From NCBI GenBank assembly GCA_949130495.1, contig OX422210.1:639182585-639246584 (forward strand): a stretch of DNA of 64,000 bases, in the 5' to 3' direction. The stretch's first letter is position 1, and every line of letters begins with the position of its first letter. The DNA is from Sambucus nigra (Eukaryota; Streptophyta; Magnoliopsida; Dipsacales; Adoxaceae). The notes under the pieces were generated by a model. It was not told where the DNA came from, made no database searches, and saw nothing but the letters and a program-made list of their open reading frames with translations. Shown here one piece after another: positions 23,575 through 32,930 of the stretch. The position numbers and the translations under genes are program-made.

Positions 23575-24638
23575 TGTAAAATGTACAGCAGTTCCATCAA
23601 CATGAATAAAACAATGATGTTTCACAATTTTTTCTCTCTCTCCTTTGTTTGAAAGTTTTTTGGGGAATACTAATGTTGTACACTACGCTATTCAACAGCA
23701 AAAAGAAGACGATAGTTCAGACCCACGACCAACTCCGGTTGGTAAAAGGGCGAGAACAAATTATACTCCTTTGGTTAGGAGGCGTACACTTGCGTGATCA
23801 ATTTTGGTTGGTAAAAGAGCTTGTGGACAAGATAGTTCGAAAGAACCTGATAGTTCGAGCGTGATCAACTTCGGTTGGTAAAATAGCGAGAACAAATTAT
23901 ACTCCTTTGGTTAGGAGGCGTACACTTGCGTGATCAACTTCGGTTGGTAAAAGAGCTTGTGGACAAGATAGTTCGAACCTGATAGTTCGAGCGTGATCAA
24001 CTTCGGTTGGTAAAATAGCGAGAACAAATTATACTCCTTTGGTTAGGAGGCAATAGTTCAAACCCACGACCAACTTTGATTGGTAAAAGGGCAAGAACAA
24101 CATTCTTAAAATGCCAATTTTGGCTGGTTAAGAAACAAAATATGCCAACAAGTTGGTCGGAAGGTAAAACCATTCCAGAAAATACAAGATATTCCAAACT
24201 GAGCCAAGTATAGTTGGTCGGGGATAAAAACCCACTAATTGTAGTTGTTCAATGAGGAGAACTTATTGACGAGGAGGGTCCATCAACCTGGTTGGTCGGA
24301 CACATTTTATGAAAACTCTCGCTAATTATACTTGGTCGACGAATACAATTTTACAACCTTAGTTGGTTGGAAAAATTTTAAACATTTTTATATTCATTAC
24401 TTTATTATTAAGTGATCGAACAACATTTTTTATACTTGTAACTGTTTATTACTAAGTTGGTTGATGAACAACAAAAAATTGTTATCTTTTTAACAGATAC
24501 ATATGCACAGATGTAAAAGTTTTAGACAAGTACGAAAGAATAGCAATACAGATTTGCAAACAGAAAATGAAAGTCTTTCATTAAAATTCAAAATAAATTA
24601 CAAGTTACATATGTGTGCTAACTATTACATTGAAAATC
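23575..24638. repeat. Spacer between convergent genes of C, with hairpin-containing repeats
   Basis: Two complete units of 136 and 132 bp and a partial third start at 23727, 23863 and 23995. Each includes GACCAACTCCGGTTGGT or GATCAACTTCGGTTGGT, an imperfect inverted repeat. Diverged single copies continue to about 24480 (AGTTGGTCGG motifs). The spacer lies between the sense integrase stop (23574) and the antisense gene's stop (24639). B has the same motif in a denser array at the same position. Confidence 0.88.
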
Positions 24639-25979
24639 CTATTCTATTGGTTTTTTCCCCTCAGCCTTCGATACAGGTTCCTCGCCAGCAGGAGGATCAT
24701 TTAATGTTTGGGGAGAATTGATAAAATTCAAGTCCCTCAACATTCTGACATTCATTACTGAAGGAGTATCCAAGAGATTCTCGGGACGAGATAATTCAAT
24801 CTGAGAATGAAGACTATAGTCACCAAGATATTTTGAAATTAAGCTCCGAGGAATGGCATGAGCTGGGATCCATTCCATGTCCAGTTTATAAGGCAGTACA
24901 GGCAAGTTTAGTAGCCCAGGAGCATGATAATCCCATAAATAATGGCCCTGCTCTAGCTTTAACACACCCAGTCCATTCAACCATCCCTGTTTATAACCTT
25001 CATTATTGGCATTTTCAAGGCGAGCATCCAAGTGACAAAGGGCTTCATTGTAGCCTGCCATCCAAAACTCACGAGGTTGTTTGTGGAATTGGAAAGTTAT
25101 TTTCTCTAGTTGCTCGTGAAGGCTCCTGGCAAAAACATCTTTATTATTCAAAGAAGACTTCGTCGCAGTAAGTTGATCTTCCAAAGATAGGTTTTTCTTG
25201 GACATTTCAGACAAAGCACGATCTTTTGCATTCAATTGGAACGCTTGAGTTTCCAAAGTATACTGAGTGCGAGCTTCTTCAACATTACGGCTGAGAACTC
25301 TTGATCGAATCCGAGCAGGTGGATAATTTTTCTCCTCGATAACATTTTGAATAGCTCTTCCTCGCCCACAAGAACCTCTTCCTCGCCCCCGAGCAGTAGT
25401 AGAGATACCAGACCTTCTCAGAGTATCCAATTCTTGCCTTAATTTGGCATTCTCAACCTCTAAGAATGAGAATCCTTCATCGGTGACCGGTACCAAGGCA
25501 GCGGAGGATGAAGCTGCAGACTCATACGGTGCCAATTTTTTCTGCAAATTGTTGTTTTCTTGTTCCAGCAGCTCGGTGATCTGTCTGCAGGCCTTAACTT
25601 CACCTTTTAGGGTTCTCTCCCTAACATCGTATCTAGCAATGATCTTTTTGTGGCCTGTCTCGGAAGAAAGTTGTTGATACCTATTCTCATATTCCTTGTG
25701 CAACAATGCAGTTGATTCATTGTGCTGATTCTGAAGATCTTCTAAGGTACAATGAAGCTCCTCGATCAAGTCATAGTAGGCCACGTTGTTGGCCACAGCT
25801 CGGTCAAGTAAATCCTTCAGGTACTGATAAACCTCAATTGCTTGTTCTGAAGCATCATGGCCAAGGATGTCAGCAATTTCTGATACACTCAAATTTGTAT
25901 GACCAGCATTATAATATTCATGGCATTGCTGCATCAGCTTTGTATCATGTGCAGATATCAGTTCCATTCTAGCCACAAA
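24639..25979 (-). CDS. Exon 4 of the antisense gene in C (coiled-coil protein, C-terminal part)
   Basis: Open without a stop to the TAG/TGA-type end at 24639. If translated alone it would start at ATG 25967 (MELISAHDTK) and give 442 residues. B has an ATG three codons upstream where C has GTG, so that upstream start is not conserved. Residues 60-170 and 240-310 are long heptad-like helices rich in Glu, Gln, Leu and Lys. Between them lies an Arg/Gly patch (TARGRGRGSCGRGRA). The C-terminal third holds GYKQGWLNGLGVLKLEQGHY and a conserved PSVMNVRMLRDLNFINSP tail. By eye about 60% identical to B's copy. I recognise no named domain. Confidence 0.75.
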   Translation of the reverse strand, partial: FVARMELISAHDTKLMQQCHEYYNAGHTNLSVSEIADILGHDASEQAIEVYQYLKDLLDRAVANNVAYYDLIEELHCTLEDLQNQHNESTALLHKEYENRYQQLSSETGHKKIIARYDVRERTLKGEVKACRQITELLEQENNNLQKKLAPYESAASSSAALVPVTDEGFSFLEVENAKLRQELDTLRRSGISTTARGRGRGSCGRGRAIQNVIEEKNYPPARIRSRVLSRNVEEARTQYTLETQAFQLNAKDRALSEMSKKNLSLEDQLTATKSSLNNKDVFARSLHEQLEKITFQFHKQPREFWMAGYNEALCHLDARLENANNEGYKQGWLNGLGVLKLEQGHYLWDYHAPGLLNLPVLPYKLDMEWIPAHAIPRSLISKYLGDYSLHSQIELSRPENLLDTPSVMNVRMLRDLNFINSPQTLNDPPAGEEPVSKAEGKKPIE

Positions 25980-26148
25980 CTAATAAAGAAGAGAAGGCAA
26001 GAGTTAATAAATAAAAACAGACAGAGCATCAACAATGAAGAGGAACAAAAAGATGTGATTTTATTACATCATCAACAAGATTACATCGTTTGGAATACAG
26101 AGGATAAGTAAAAGAAGAACAGAAAAAGAGTACCGAACAACTTCACAC

Positions 26149-26961
26149 CTTTTCCTTGTCTCCCAAGACTTTCTCGGGAGGCTGGGATGAGGAGCTTGGT
26201 TGCTCGGTAGGAACAATGGTCTGATTAGTAGAAGCTAGGATTTGTTCTGGAAGAGCAGGCAATGACGAAATCTCCTCGATGGCTGTCTGGTTGGATGGTG
26301 GAACAAGGACTTGATCACCCACTGTCATTGAAGATTCTCCAGATGCAGCTTCGTCTGAAGACTTATCTTCAATAACTGGAGGAGGACCAGGGAGATGTTG
26401 TTGAAATAGCTCGGAGTCCTCACTCACCTTCAACTCCTGCAGCGCTGCAACCCAACCATCATGAAAATATTTCAGACTTCCATATTTCACCTGGGTCGTC
26501 ATAGCTGCCACCCCCCTGTCCCATCCTTTGTCCCAACCAGTTTTAAAGTACGTCTTCACAGCTGTTTTTCTCTTTATTTTTTTCGAGGATAGCTTCTCGG
26601 ACATAAGATTCTCGGTGGCCTTCAATTTGGTCTCCACCTCCTCCTTCTGGCGATTTACTTCTCGCAGGAGGGTCAGCTCTTCTTCAACCGATTTCAATTT
26701 ATTCTCAAGCTCCCCAAAGCCTGAAAGTTTCTCGGCATAATCTTTATTTTCTCTCTCCAAGTCCTTCACCTTATTACCCAGTTGTACCTTCTCTGCATCA
26801 GACGCAGCCAATTTCTACTCCCATTCAATTTTATCATCGTCATACTTCTGACGGGACTCACTCACAGATTTAATAGCTTTCTCCAGTGCTCCCTCCACAG
26901 TGGACGAGGAAGCTTTGATTGCTTCATCCTTTTTAAGGATTAAATTGAAACAGCTCGTCAA
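26149..26961 (-). pseudogene. Exon 3 of the antisense gene in C (coiled coil, GWDKGWD motif)
   Basis: It begins after the splice acceptor TTGCAG at 26962-26964, in phase 0. The first 48 codons are open, followed by TAG at 26815-26817 where B reads on (WEKQV), then open to 26149. The middle is a strong coiled coil (LENKLKSVEEELTLLREV region). A basic patch (SSKKIKRKT) precedes the motif GWDKGWDRGVAAM, which is shared with B. The tail is Pro/Ser/Glu-rich. If the last intron is not spliced, the frame ends at 26143-26145 (GDKEKV*). Confidence 0.7.
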
Positions 26962-27048
26962 CTGCAATCAAAAGAGGAAAATGAAATCAGAAACAAACAT
27001 GGGAAACAACCAAGGAAAATATAAAAAGCTCAGAGTAGAGATACTTAC

Positions 27049-27725
27049 TGAAGCCAAATGACAAGCAGCCAGAGCAGTAACCACATCCCGAGTAAGGTCT
27101 TCTTCAGTACCTTGCACCTCGGGGATGGGTGAAAATTTTGCCAAACTCATTGTAGAGCTCGGAGGAACAATAATTGGAACACCATCTCCACCAGCTGGGA
27201 GCTGGGGAATGGCTCCAGAAATACTAACCGAGGAGGATTTCCTCAATCTCCTCGGAGCCTTTTCAGCAACCTCAACCAAAGAGGAACTTTTGGTTGGTGA
27301 GAAAGTGATTATCTCAACGGGTGCATCCTTCTGCACAGGAGCCACTGGGGGCTTCTCGGCAACCTTCTGAACAGCAACAGAAGGAGCATCATCAATTTTC
27401 TTTGTCCCCTTTGGGACATTAACCTTGATTTTCTTCCCATCGCCAGCAGAGGAACTCTCCTCGAAGAGAGTGGGAACTCTTCTCTTGCCCATTTTCTGGC
27501 TCAAAGGAATATGAGATTCCGGATCAGAGTCTTCAGGAATTTGCACTGGATCACTAGAGCTGATCACAGGGCGAGCAGTAAAAGACGACGTATAACTCCT
27601 GTACTGCAACAAGTATGAGGCAGACCTAATGTGCTCGTCTGCAATCTTCTGATGCAAGCTCCAGATATGTTTCAATTTCCTTATATTAACTTCTGATTCT
27701 TTAGGAGTTTTTCTCTTGCTGTTAA
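27049..27725 (-). CDS. Exon 2 of the antisense gene in C (low-complexity linker)
   Basis: Opens in phase 1 after TTTGCAG and ends at TCA just before GTAAGT. It reads VNSKRKTPKESEVN, then ADEHIRSASYLLQYRSYTSS, a Ser/Pro-rich stretch with likely nuclear-signal patches (KMGKRRVP, KKIKV), repeated Pro-Val-Ala segments and a final ALAACHLAS helix. No stop. B's counterpart (32931-33633) is collinear but has two stops and a frameshift. Confidence 0.72.
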
Positions 27726-27815
27726 CTGCAAACAAAAACCATTTGAAATGTCAATCAACATTTATTCAAACATGATGAAGTCACAATTTCGAGAATAAAA
27801 TAAAATGAAAATAAC

Positions 27816-28320
27816 CTATTCCATTGCCATATGGGGGGCATTTGGGACCTTCATACACTCCGTCTCCGACTAAAGGAGCATGTTGCCAATTTTTGAAAAC
27901 TAACCCATGTTCAAAATAATCCCTGTTGGCATCAGGGAGGTTAACTACTAAAGCTCTATTCAAAAATCTGGTTTTTAAATAATAAACGTTGTCTAAAACA
28001 ACCCATCTATAATAATACATAATCTCAGGAATTCCTATACGAGTTCCATGAGTTTGATTTAATTTATGCACCCCATTAACTATTCTCCATGTATTGGGGG
28101 CTACTTTTGCAGGAACAACATCAAAATGTTGGCAGAATTCTAAGCATAAAGAGTTGGGTGGAAAAGAAAATCCACACTCAGCAATAAAGAGGCTGGGGAA
28201 CCAATGTCCCTCAGCCAAACGAAAATAATCAAAGGGCTCAGGAAGATTCTCCAGAGTTACCCAAGACGGAATGGAATAATCAGAACGGAATTTTTCAATA
28301 GATTCAATAATATAAACCAT
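27816..28320 (-). CDS. Exon 1 of the antisense gene in C (transposon-associated domain)
   Basis: Start ATG at 28320 (MVYIIESIEKFRSDYSIPSW) is the first ATG shared with B (34223). An upstream in-frame extension to 28404 is not conserved. The segment GHWFPSLFIAECGFSFPPNS, then FCQHFDVVPAKVAPNTWRIV, matches the pattern I know from the Pfam family for putative gypsy-type transposon proteins (Transposase_28). In that family an aromatic GFRLP-like turn is followed by P.QL.PN.WR. The exon ends at PPYGNGI with the donor G/GTTATT at 27815. Role unknown; such domains are found in extra ORFs of plant Tat elements. Confidence 0.72.
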
Positions 28321-28480
28321 GGTGAATAAAAGAAGAAGGAAGAAGATCTTACAGGAAGAAAGGAGATCTGTTGACAACGAACGAAAACAGGGATGAACGC
28401 ACAAGAGAAAGAAAGACTATGGAGAATTCGAAAGCAAGAAAATTGGAAAAGGTAGAGGACGGTATGATTGCTTGGGAAGT

Positions 28481-28487
28481 TTAAATA
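28481..28487 (-). promoter_or_regulatory. TATA-like box of the antisense gene in C
   Basis: The minus strand reads CAGTATTTAAACTTCCC here, 160 bp upstream of the ATG at 28320 and between that gene and the 3' LTR. B has GGTATTTAAGCGC at the matching place (34388-34394). Conservation and position suggest a dedicated antisense promoter. Confidence 0.5.
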
Positions 28488-28712
28488 CTGTGCCTTGGGA
28501 AATGGCGAAAGAAATGATTACAAAAAGAAACTATCGAACTTCCGGCGGCTAAAAGGACAAAAAGGGCACGAAGACCAAAGCAAAATGGCGGATTCTGCAA
28601 ATTTGGAAGAAAATTCAAATATGAAGAAAAGGCTCCTAAAACCCAGGAAAGTCATTTAATATCGCCATATACCGAGAAAGAATGTTCCATACTCCTCAAA
28701 GTTCGAAATATG

Positions 28713-28728
28713 AAACATTGGGGGCTTC
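28713..28728 (+). other. Polypurine tract of element C
   Basis: AAACATTGGGGGCTTC abuts the 3' LTR. B has AAAACATTGGGAGCTTC at the same place (34642-34658). Primer site for plus-strand DNA synthesis. Confidence 0.8.
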
Positions 28729-29291
28729 TGTTGATACCAAAATTAATATGCTGATATGGACGAATAATACGAAGACACGTGTCAATCTACATGGCACAAT
28801 AGCAACGAGGAAGTTCATTTCCCCGACCAACTCATGTTCTCTCCGAGCAACGAGGATACACCGAGGAACTTTAGCACTCCGAGGTACTCTAGCGCTCCGA
28901 GGAACTCCTGAACAACGAGTAACTAAGGCAGTCCGAGCTGTATCTCGGCCGTACATTTAATTGCCAGATAATCAACAGTTCAACTATTCATTGAATGTTT
29001 ATCATCTTGACGCACACGCTGCATTAAATGTATTACCCTTTCATATGTATATCATTTAATGTATCAACCCTTTCATGTACAGCCTAAGGGCTATAAATAC
29101 CTTGTATCACCCTCATTCAAAGGAACCGGAATTTCTTGAGAGAATTTGTACTCGAGAATTCCCAAACATTCAGCAATAACATAATAGTGGACGTAGGCCA
29201 TTCATATAAGGCTGAACCACTTTAAAATCTTTGTCTCATTTTATTTATCTGTGATTGAATAATTAGAGCGATCTAATTTTTTACATCAACA
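28729..29291 (+). repeat. 3' LTR of element C
   Basis: 563 bp, identical in length to the 5' LTR, with about 14 differences. Most cluster in the segment around 28908-28960. TATAAATA at 29092-29099. Followed by CTGGC. Confidence 0.97.
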
Positions 29292-29684
29292 CTGGCATTT
29301 GGGAGTGAAGCCATCATACCTGTTGAATTAGGTATACCTACACATAGGGTACTTAATTTTAATTATCCTATTAGTGGTTTGATGAGAAGATTAGATCTAG
29401 ATATGCTAGAAGAAGTCAGATAAGAAGCAGCTATAAGAAATGCCGCGTATCAACAACGAACAACTTCGTTCTACAATAAAAGAGTCAAGAAATGTGATTT
29501 GAAGGAAGGGGATTATGTGTTGAAGAAAGTCATCCAAAAGCATAATTAACTAGAAGCCAACTGGCATGGACCATACAGAGTGACAGAAGTTGTTCGTCCA
29601 GGGACATACAGGATTAAAACCTTAGAAGGAGAAGAATTCAAGAATGCATGGAATGCATAGCATCTTCGAAAGTATTATCAGTAG
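29292..29684 (+). pseudogene. int: Integrase of element B, C-terminal part
   Basis: The frame from 17105 continues here through the CTGGC duplication: LAFGSEAIIPVELGIPTHRV, KRVKKCDLKEGDYVLKKV, WHGPYRVTEV and the end HLRKYYQ with stop at 29682-29684. Three stops are visible (EEVR*EAA, KHN*LEA, WNA*HLR), each at an Arg, Lys or Glu codon of C. It carries the chromatin-contact C-terminal domain of integrase. Confidence 0.94.
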
Positions 29685-29793
29685 TTGAAATTTCTATGTA
29701 ATACAATTTCTTCAATATGAATAAAGTGAGGTTTTCCCATTTTCTTTGTTCATTAAATTTTTTTTTGGAATATTAGTGCTACACACTATACAA

Positions 29794-30372
29794 ATCAATT
29801 ACCACCAACTTCGGTTGGTCGGCAAATCAATTACCACCAACTCTAAGTTGGTCGGGAAGTAATTACCACCAACTCCGATTGGTCGGCAAATTAATTACCA
29901 CCAACTCTAAGTTGATCGGGAAGAAATTACCACCAACTCCGGTTGGTTGGAAAGTAATTACCACCAACTCCGGTTGGTCGGCAAATTAATTACCACCAAC
30001 TCTAAGTTGGTCGGGAAGAAATTACCACCAACTCCAGTTGGTCGACAAATCAATTACCACCAACTCTAAGTTGGTCGGGAAGCAATTACCACCAACTCTG
30101 ATTGGTCGGCAAATCAATTACCACCAACTCTAAGTTGGTCTGGAAGCAATTACCACCAACTCCGATTGGTCGGGAAATAATTACCACCAACTCCGGTTGG
30201 TCGTCAAATCAATTACCACCAACTCTAAGTTGGTCGGGAAGCAATTACCACCAACTCCGGTTGGTCAGGAAGCAATTACCACCAACTCCGGTTGGTCGGA
30301 AAATAAATCGATTACCACCAACTCTAAGTTGGTTGGGAAACAAATGACCACCAATTCCGGTTGGTTGGTAAT
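29794..30372. repeat. Array of 18 hairpin-forming ~32 bp repeats in element B
   Basis: Eighteen copies of a unit containing ACCACCAACTCTAAGTTGGT or ACCACCAACTCCGGTTGGT, spaced by GGGAAGCAATT or GCAAATCAATT. ACCAACT-CTA-AGTTGGT is a perfect 7 bp inverted repeat and ACCAAC-TCCG-GTTGGT a perfect 6 bp one, so every unit can fold. The array sits between B's integrase end and the antisense gene's stop (30566), as in C. Confidence 0.95.
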
Positions 30373-30565
30373 TTAAAGTAACACAAGACATTTTTTGTCT
30401 TTTTTTATAAATATACATATGTCATTAAATAAAAGAGATATTTCATAAAATATTTCTAAACCAACAACAATTAAAATTACAAAGAAAACTAAACATCTCT
30501 TCATTAAAACCATAAAAGATTACATATGATAAAATTGCAGATTACATGAATGAAGTTCACAAACC

Positions 30566-31852
30566 CTATTCTATAGGTTTCTTTCCCTCTGACTTCGAAA
30601 CAGGCTCTACTCCAGCAGGAGGATTGTCTAAAGCATAGGGAGAGTTTATGAAATTTACATCTTGAAGCATTCGAACATTCATCACAGATGGCCGATCAAG
30701 TAAATGCTTTGGGAGAGATATGTCAAAATTTGAATGAAGATTGTAATCACTGAGGTACTTTGAAATCAAGCACTGAGGAATTACCCGAGAAGGAATCCAA
30801 CTCATGTCGAGATTAAAAGGATGCTCGGGCAACTCAAGCAATCCAGGATCATAATAGTCCCATAAGTAGTGACCCCACTCTACTTTTAGCACGCACCATG
30901 TATTCAACCACCCTTGCTTGTACCCTTCAGTATTTGATTCCTGAACCCTATCGTCAAGATGATAAAGGGCTTCATTGTAGCGAGCCATCCAAAATTATCT
31001 GGGTTGTTTGTGGAACTGGTAAGTTAACCTCTCCAGCTGTTCGTGGAGATTCTTCACCAGAATTTCCTTATTTTCCAAGGCAGAGCTTTGTATGGAAAGT
31101 TTCTCATTGAGGTTCAGATTTTTCTTGGACATCTCTGCTAGAGCATGGTTCTTTGCCATCAATTGAACTGCTTGATTTTCCAAAGATGCTTGAGTTCTTG
31201 CCTCTTCAATAGAGATCTGACCAGCCCTTGCTCGACCCCGAGAAGAAGATCTTGCTCGTCCGCGAGTAGAGGAGGAAGGTCCAACTCTTTTCAAAGTTAT
31301 TAATATATCTCGCAAGTTGGCATTCTCTACTTCTAAAAAAGAGAAACCTTCGTCATTGACAGGGACCAAAGCTCCTGAGGAAGATGCTGCAGATTTTAGT
31401 TGGGATATCTCCCCTTGCAAAACATTATTTTCCTCCTCCAATAGTTTGGCGATTTGCCTATGCTCCTCAACCTCAAGCTTTAGAATGCTCTCTTTTTTCT
31501 CGTAGGCAGCGATGAATTTATCATACCCTTTTTTAGCATTTAACTGTTGATATTTCTTCTCGTACCCTTGGTGCAAAAGCAGGGAGGACTCGTTGTACTG
31601 CTGCTGGAGTTCCTCTATAGTCCCTTGAAGATCCTCAATTATCTCATAATAAGCTACATTATTGGCGACGGCTCGATTGAGCAAGCACTTCAGATACTGG
31701 TAAGCCTCAACTGCTCGGTGAGAAACACCTGATCCGAGGATGTTAATTATCTGAGCCTCATTCAGATCTACATGACCAGCTTTGAAGTAGTCATTGCATT
31801 TTTTCATCAGTTCGGTGTCATGAGCTGATAAGATCTCCATTCTAGCCATAAA
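30566..31852 (-). pseudogene. Exon 4 of the antisense gene in B
   Basis: Collinear with C's 24639-25979. It follows the acceptor TTACTAG and starts TTT ATG (ATG at 31849, MARMEILSAHD). Long coiled-coil helices, an Arg/Gly patch (STRGRARSSSRGRARAG) and the motifs GYKQGWLN and VMNVRMLQDVNFINSP are all present. A single stop at 30995-30997 (QPR*FW) replaces Glu. The rest is open to 30566. The shared length and motifs between two separately decaying elements argue that the exon was once coding. Confidence 0.78.
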
Positions 31853-32021
31853 CTAGTAAAGAAAAGAGATAGAAAGAATTAATAAGAATGTGGACAGAGC
31901 AAGCAGAAGATTAAGTCAAGACAAACAACCAAAAGTTTGAATTTTATTTCATCACAAAAAGAAGTACATAGTCCAAAATTACATTCAACAAAAAATAAAA
32001 AAGATCCGAACAACTCTACAC

Positions 32022-32849
32022 CTTCTCCTTGTTTTCTAAGATTTCCTAGGAAGGCTTGGACGAAGAGGTTGGTTGCTCGAAGGGCAATTAAAGTTGTTCG
32101 GAGGGCAATAAAAACTGCTCAACGGAAGTGTTTGCTGGTTAGGGCTGCTCGGAGCAGGGTTCAACAGCAAGGGCCTTGTCCCCAATTATCATGGAAGATT
32201 CTTCTGAGGCAGCTTCATCCTCTTCTTCGTCTCTAGGAGAGGGAGGAGGGCCATGAGTGTGTTGCTGGAACAGTTCATAATTCTCAGCAACTTTTAGCTC
32301 CTGCAGAGCTGCAACTCATCCATCCCTGAAATACTTAAGGCTGGCAAACTCCATTTGAGAGGACATAGCAGCCAGACCTTTATTCCAGCCTTTATCCCAA
32401 CCAGCGCTGAAGGACTTCTTAATAGTATTTCTTCTTTTTGCCTTTTTCGAGGAAGTCCTCTTAATCAGAAGTTCCTCAGTAGCCTTCAATTTCCCTTCCA
32501 CCTCCTGCTTCTGACGGTCAACATCATGAAGCCTAACAACTTCCCCTTCAGCAATTTTGAGCTTATTCTCAAGCTCTCCAACATTCTTGATCTTCGCCTC
32601 AATCTCTTTATTACTCTTCTCAAACTCTCTCAATTTCTTCTCCAAACCTTTGGAGGCTTCCACAACTCGGTCTCTCTCTTGCTCGACAGACTTAACCTGC
32701 TTCTCCCAAGCAACTTTACTTTCCTCATACTTCTGATGAGAGTCTTTCAAAGATTGGGTTAAACCAGTAAAAGCCTTTTCTACCCCATCCGAGGAACTGG
32801 AGGCCCCGATGGCATCATCCCTTTTTACAATGCTGTTGAAACACGTCAC
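32022..32849 (-). pseudogene. Exon 3 of the antisense gene in B
   Basis: Coiled-coil region (ENKLKIAEGEVVRLHDVDRQ) and GWDKGWNKGLAAM as in C. Stops occur at 32316-32318 (Trp in C) and further on in the Glu/Ser-rich tail. The last codons NKEKV and the donor-like AAG/GTGTAG at 32022/32021 match C. The acceptor before the exon is spoiled: CTCAACTGGTGACG stands where C has TTGCAGTTGACG. Confidence 0.72.
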
Positions 32850-32930
32850 CAGTTGAGAAAAGAGATAACTCTAAGTCAGTGTATGAACGTAGCATTAAAA
32901 GAATGAAAGGCTCAAATAAATAATACTTAT

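Larger units (their letters stand above)
24639..28320 (-). pseudogene. Antisense four-exon gene of element C (whole gene, one premature stop)
   Basis: Predicted exons on the minus strand: 28320-27816, 27725-27049, 26961-26149 and 25979-24639. Introns are 90, 87 and 169 bp. Every junction has GT and AG: ATAG/GTTATT, TTTGCAG/TT, TCA/GTAAGT, TTGCAG/TTG, AAG/GTGTGA, ATTAG/TTT. Joined, they give one frame of about 1,111 codons, broken only at 26815-26817. Exon 1 looks like the plant 'putative gypsy type transposon' domain; the rest is low-complexity and coiled-coil. B keeps the same exon layout. A weaker alternative is two separate genes, with exon 4 starting at the ATG at 25967. Function unknown; transcript evidence is lacking. 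Confidence 0.72.
17106..29291 (+). mobile_element. Tat-clade Ty3/gypsy retrotransposon C with antisense spliced gene
   Basis: A complete 12,186 bp element with 563 bp LTRs at both ends (17106-17668, 28729-29291) and an exact 5 bp duplication. The order is LTR, primer site, gag-protease-pol (17732-23574), hairpin repeat spacer, antisense gene (24639-28320), polypurine tract, LTR. By hand the LTRs differ at about 14 positions (about 2.5%), so it is younger than B. Its pol is one frame broken by seven stops, with one deletion at the protease/RT junction. Extra ORFs, often antisense, between integrase and 3' LTR are known in plant Ty3/gypsy elements of the Tat clade. Confidence 0.97.

Noticed and set aside
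24833..25171. Plus-strand ORFs opposite the antisense exons (also 25444-25677, 25706-25972, 27125-27370)
   Set aside because: Shadows of the minus-strand exons; not shared with B in frame or length.
28321..28404. Upstream in-frame extension of the antisense gene in C, hydrophobic and signal-like
   Set aside because: B has only three extra codons before the shared ATG, so the extension is not conserved and probably lies in the leader.
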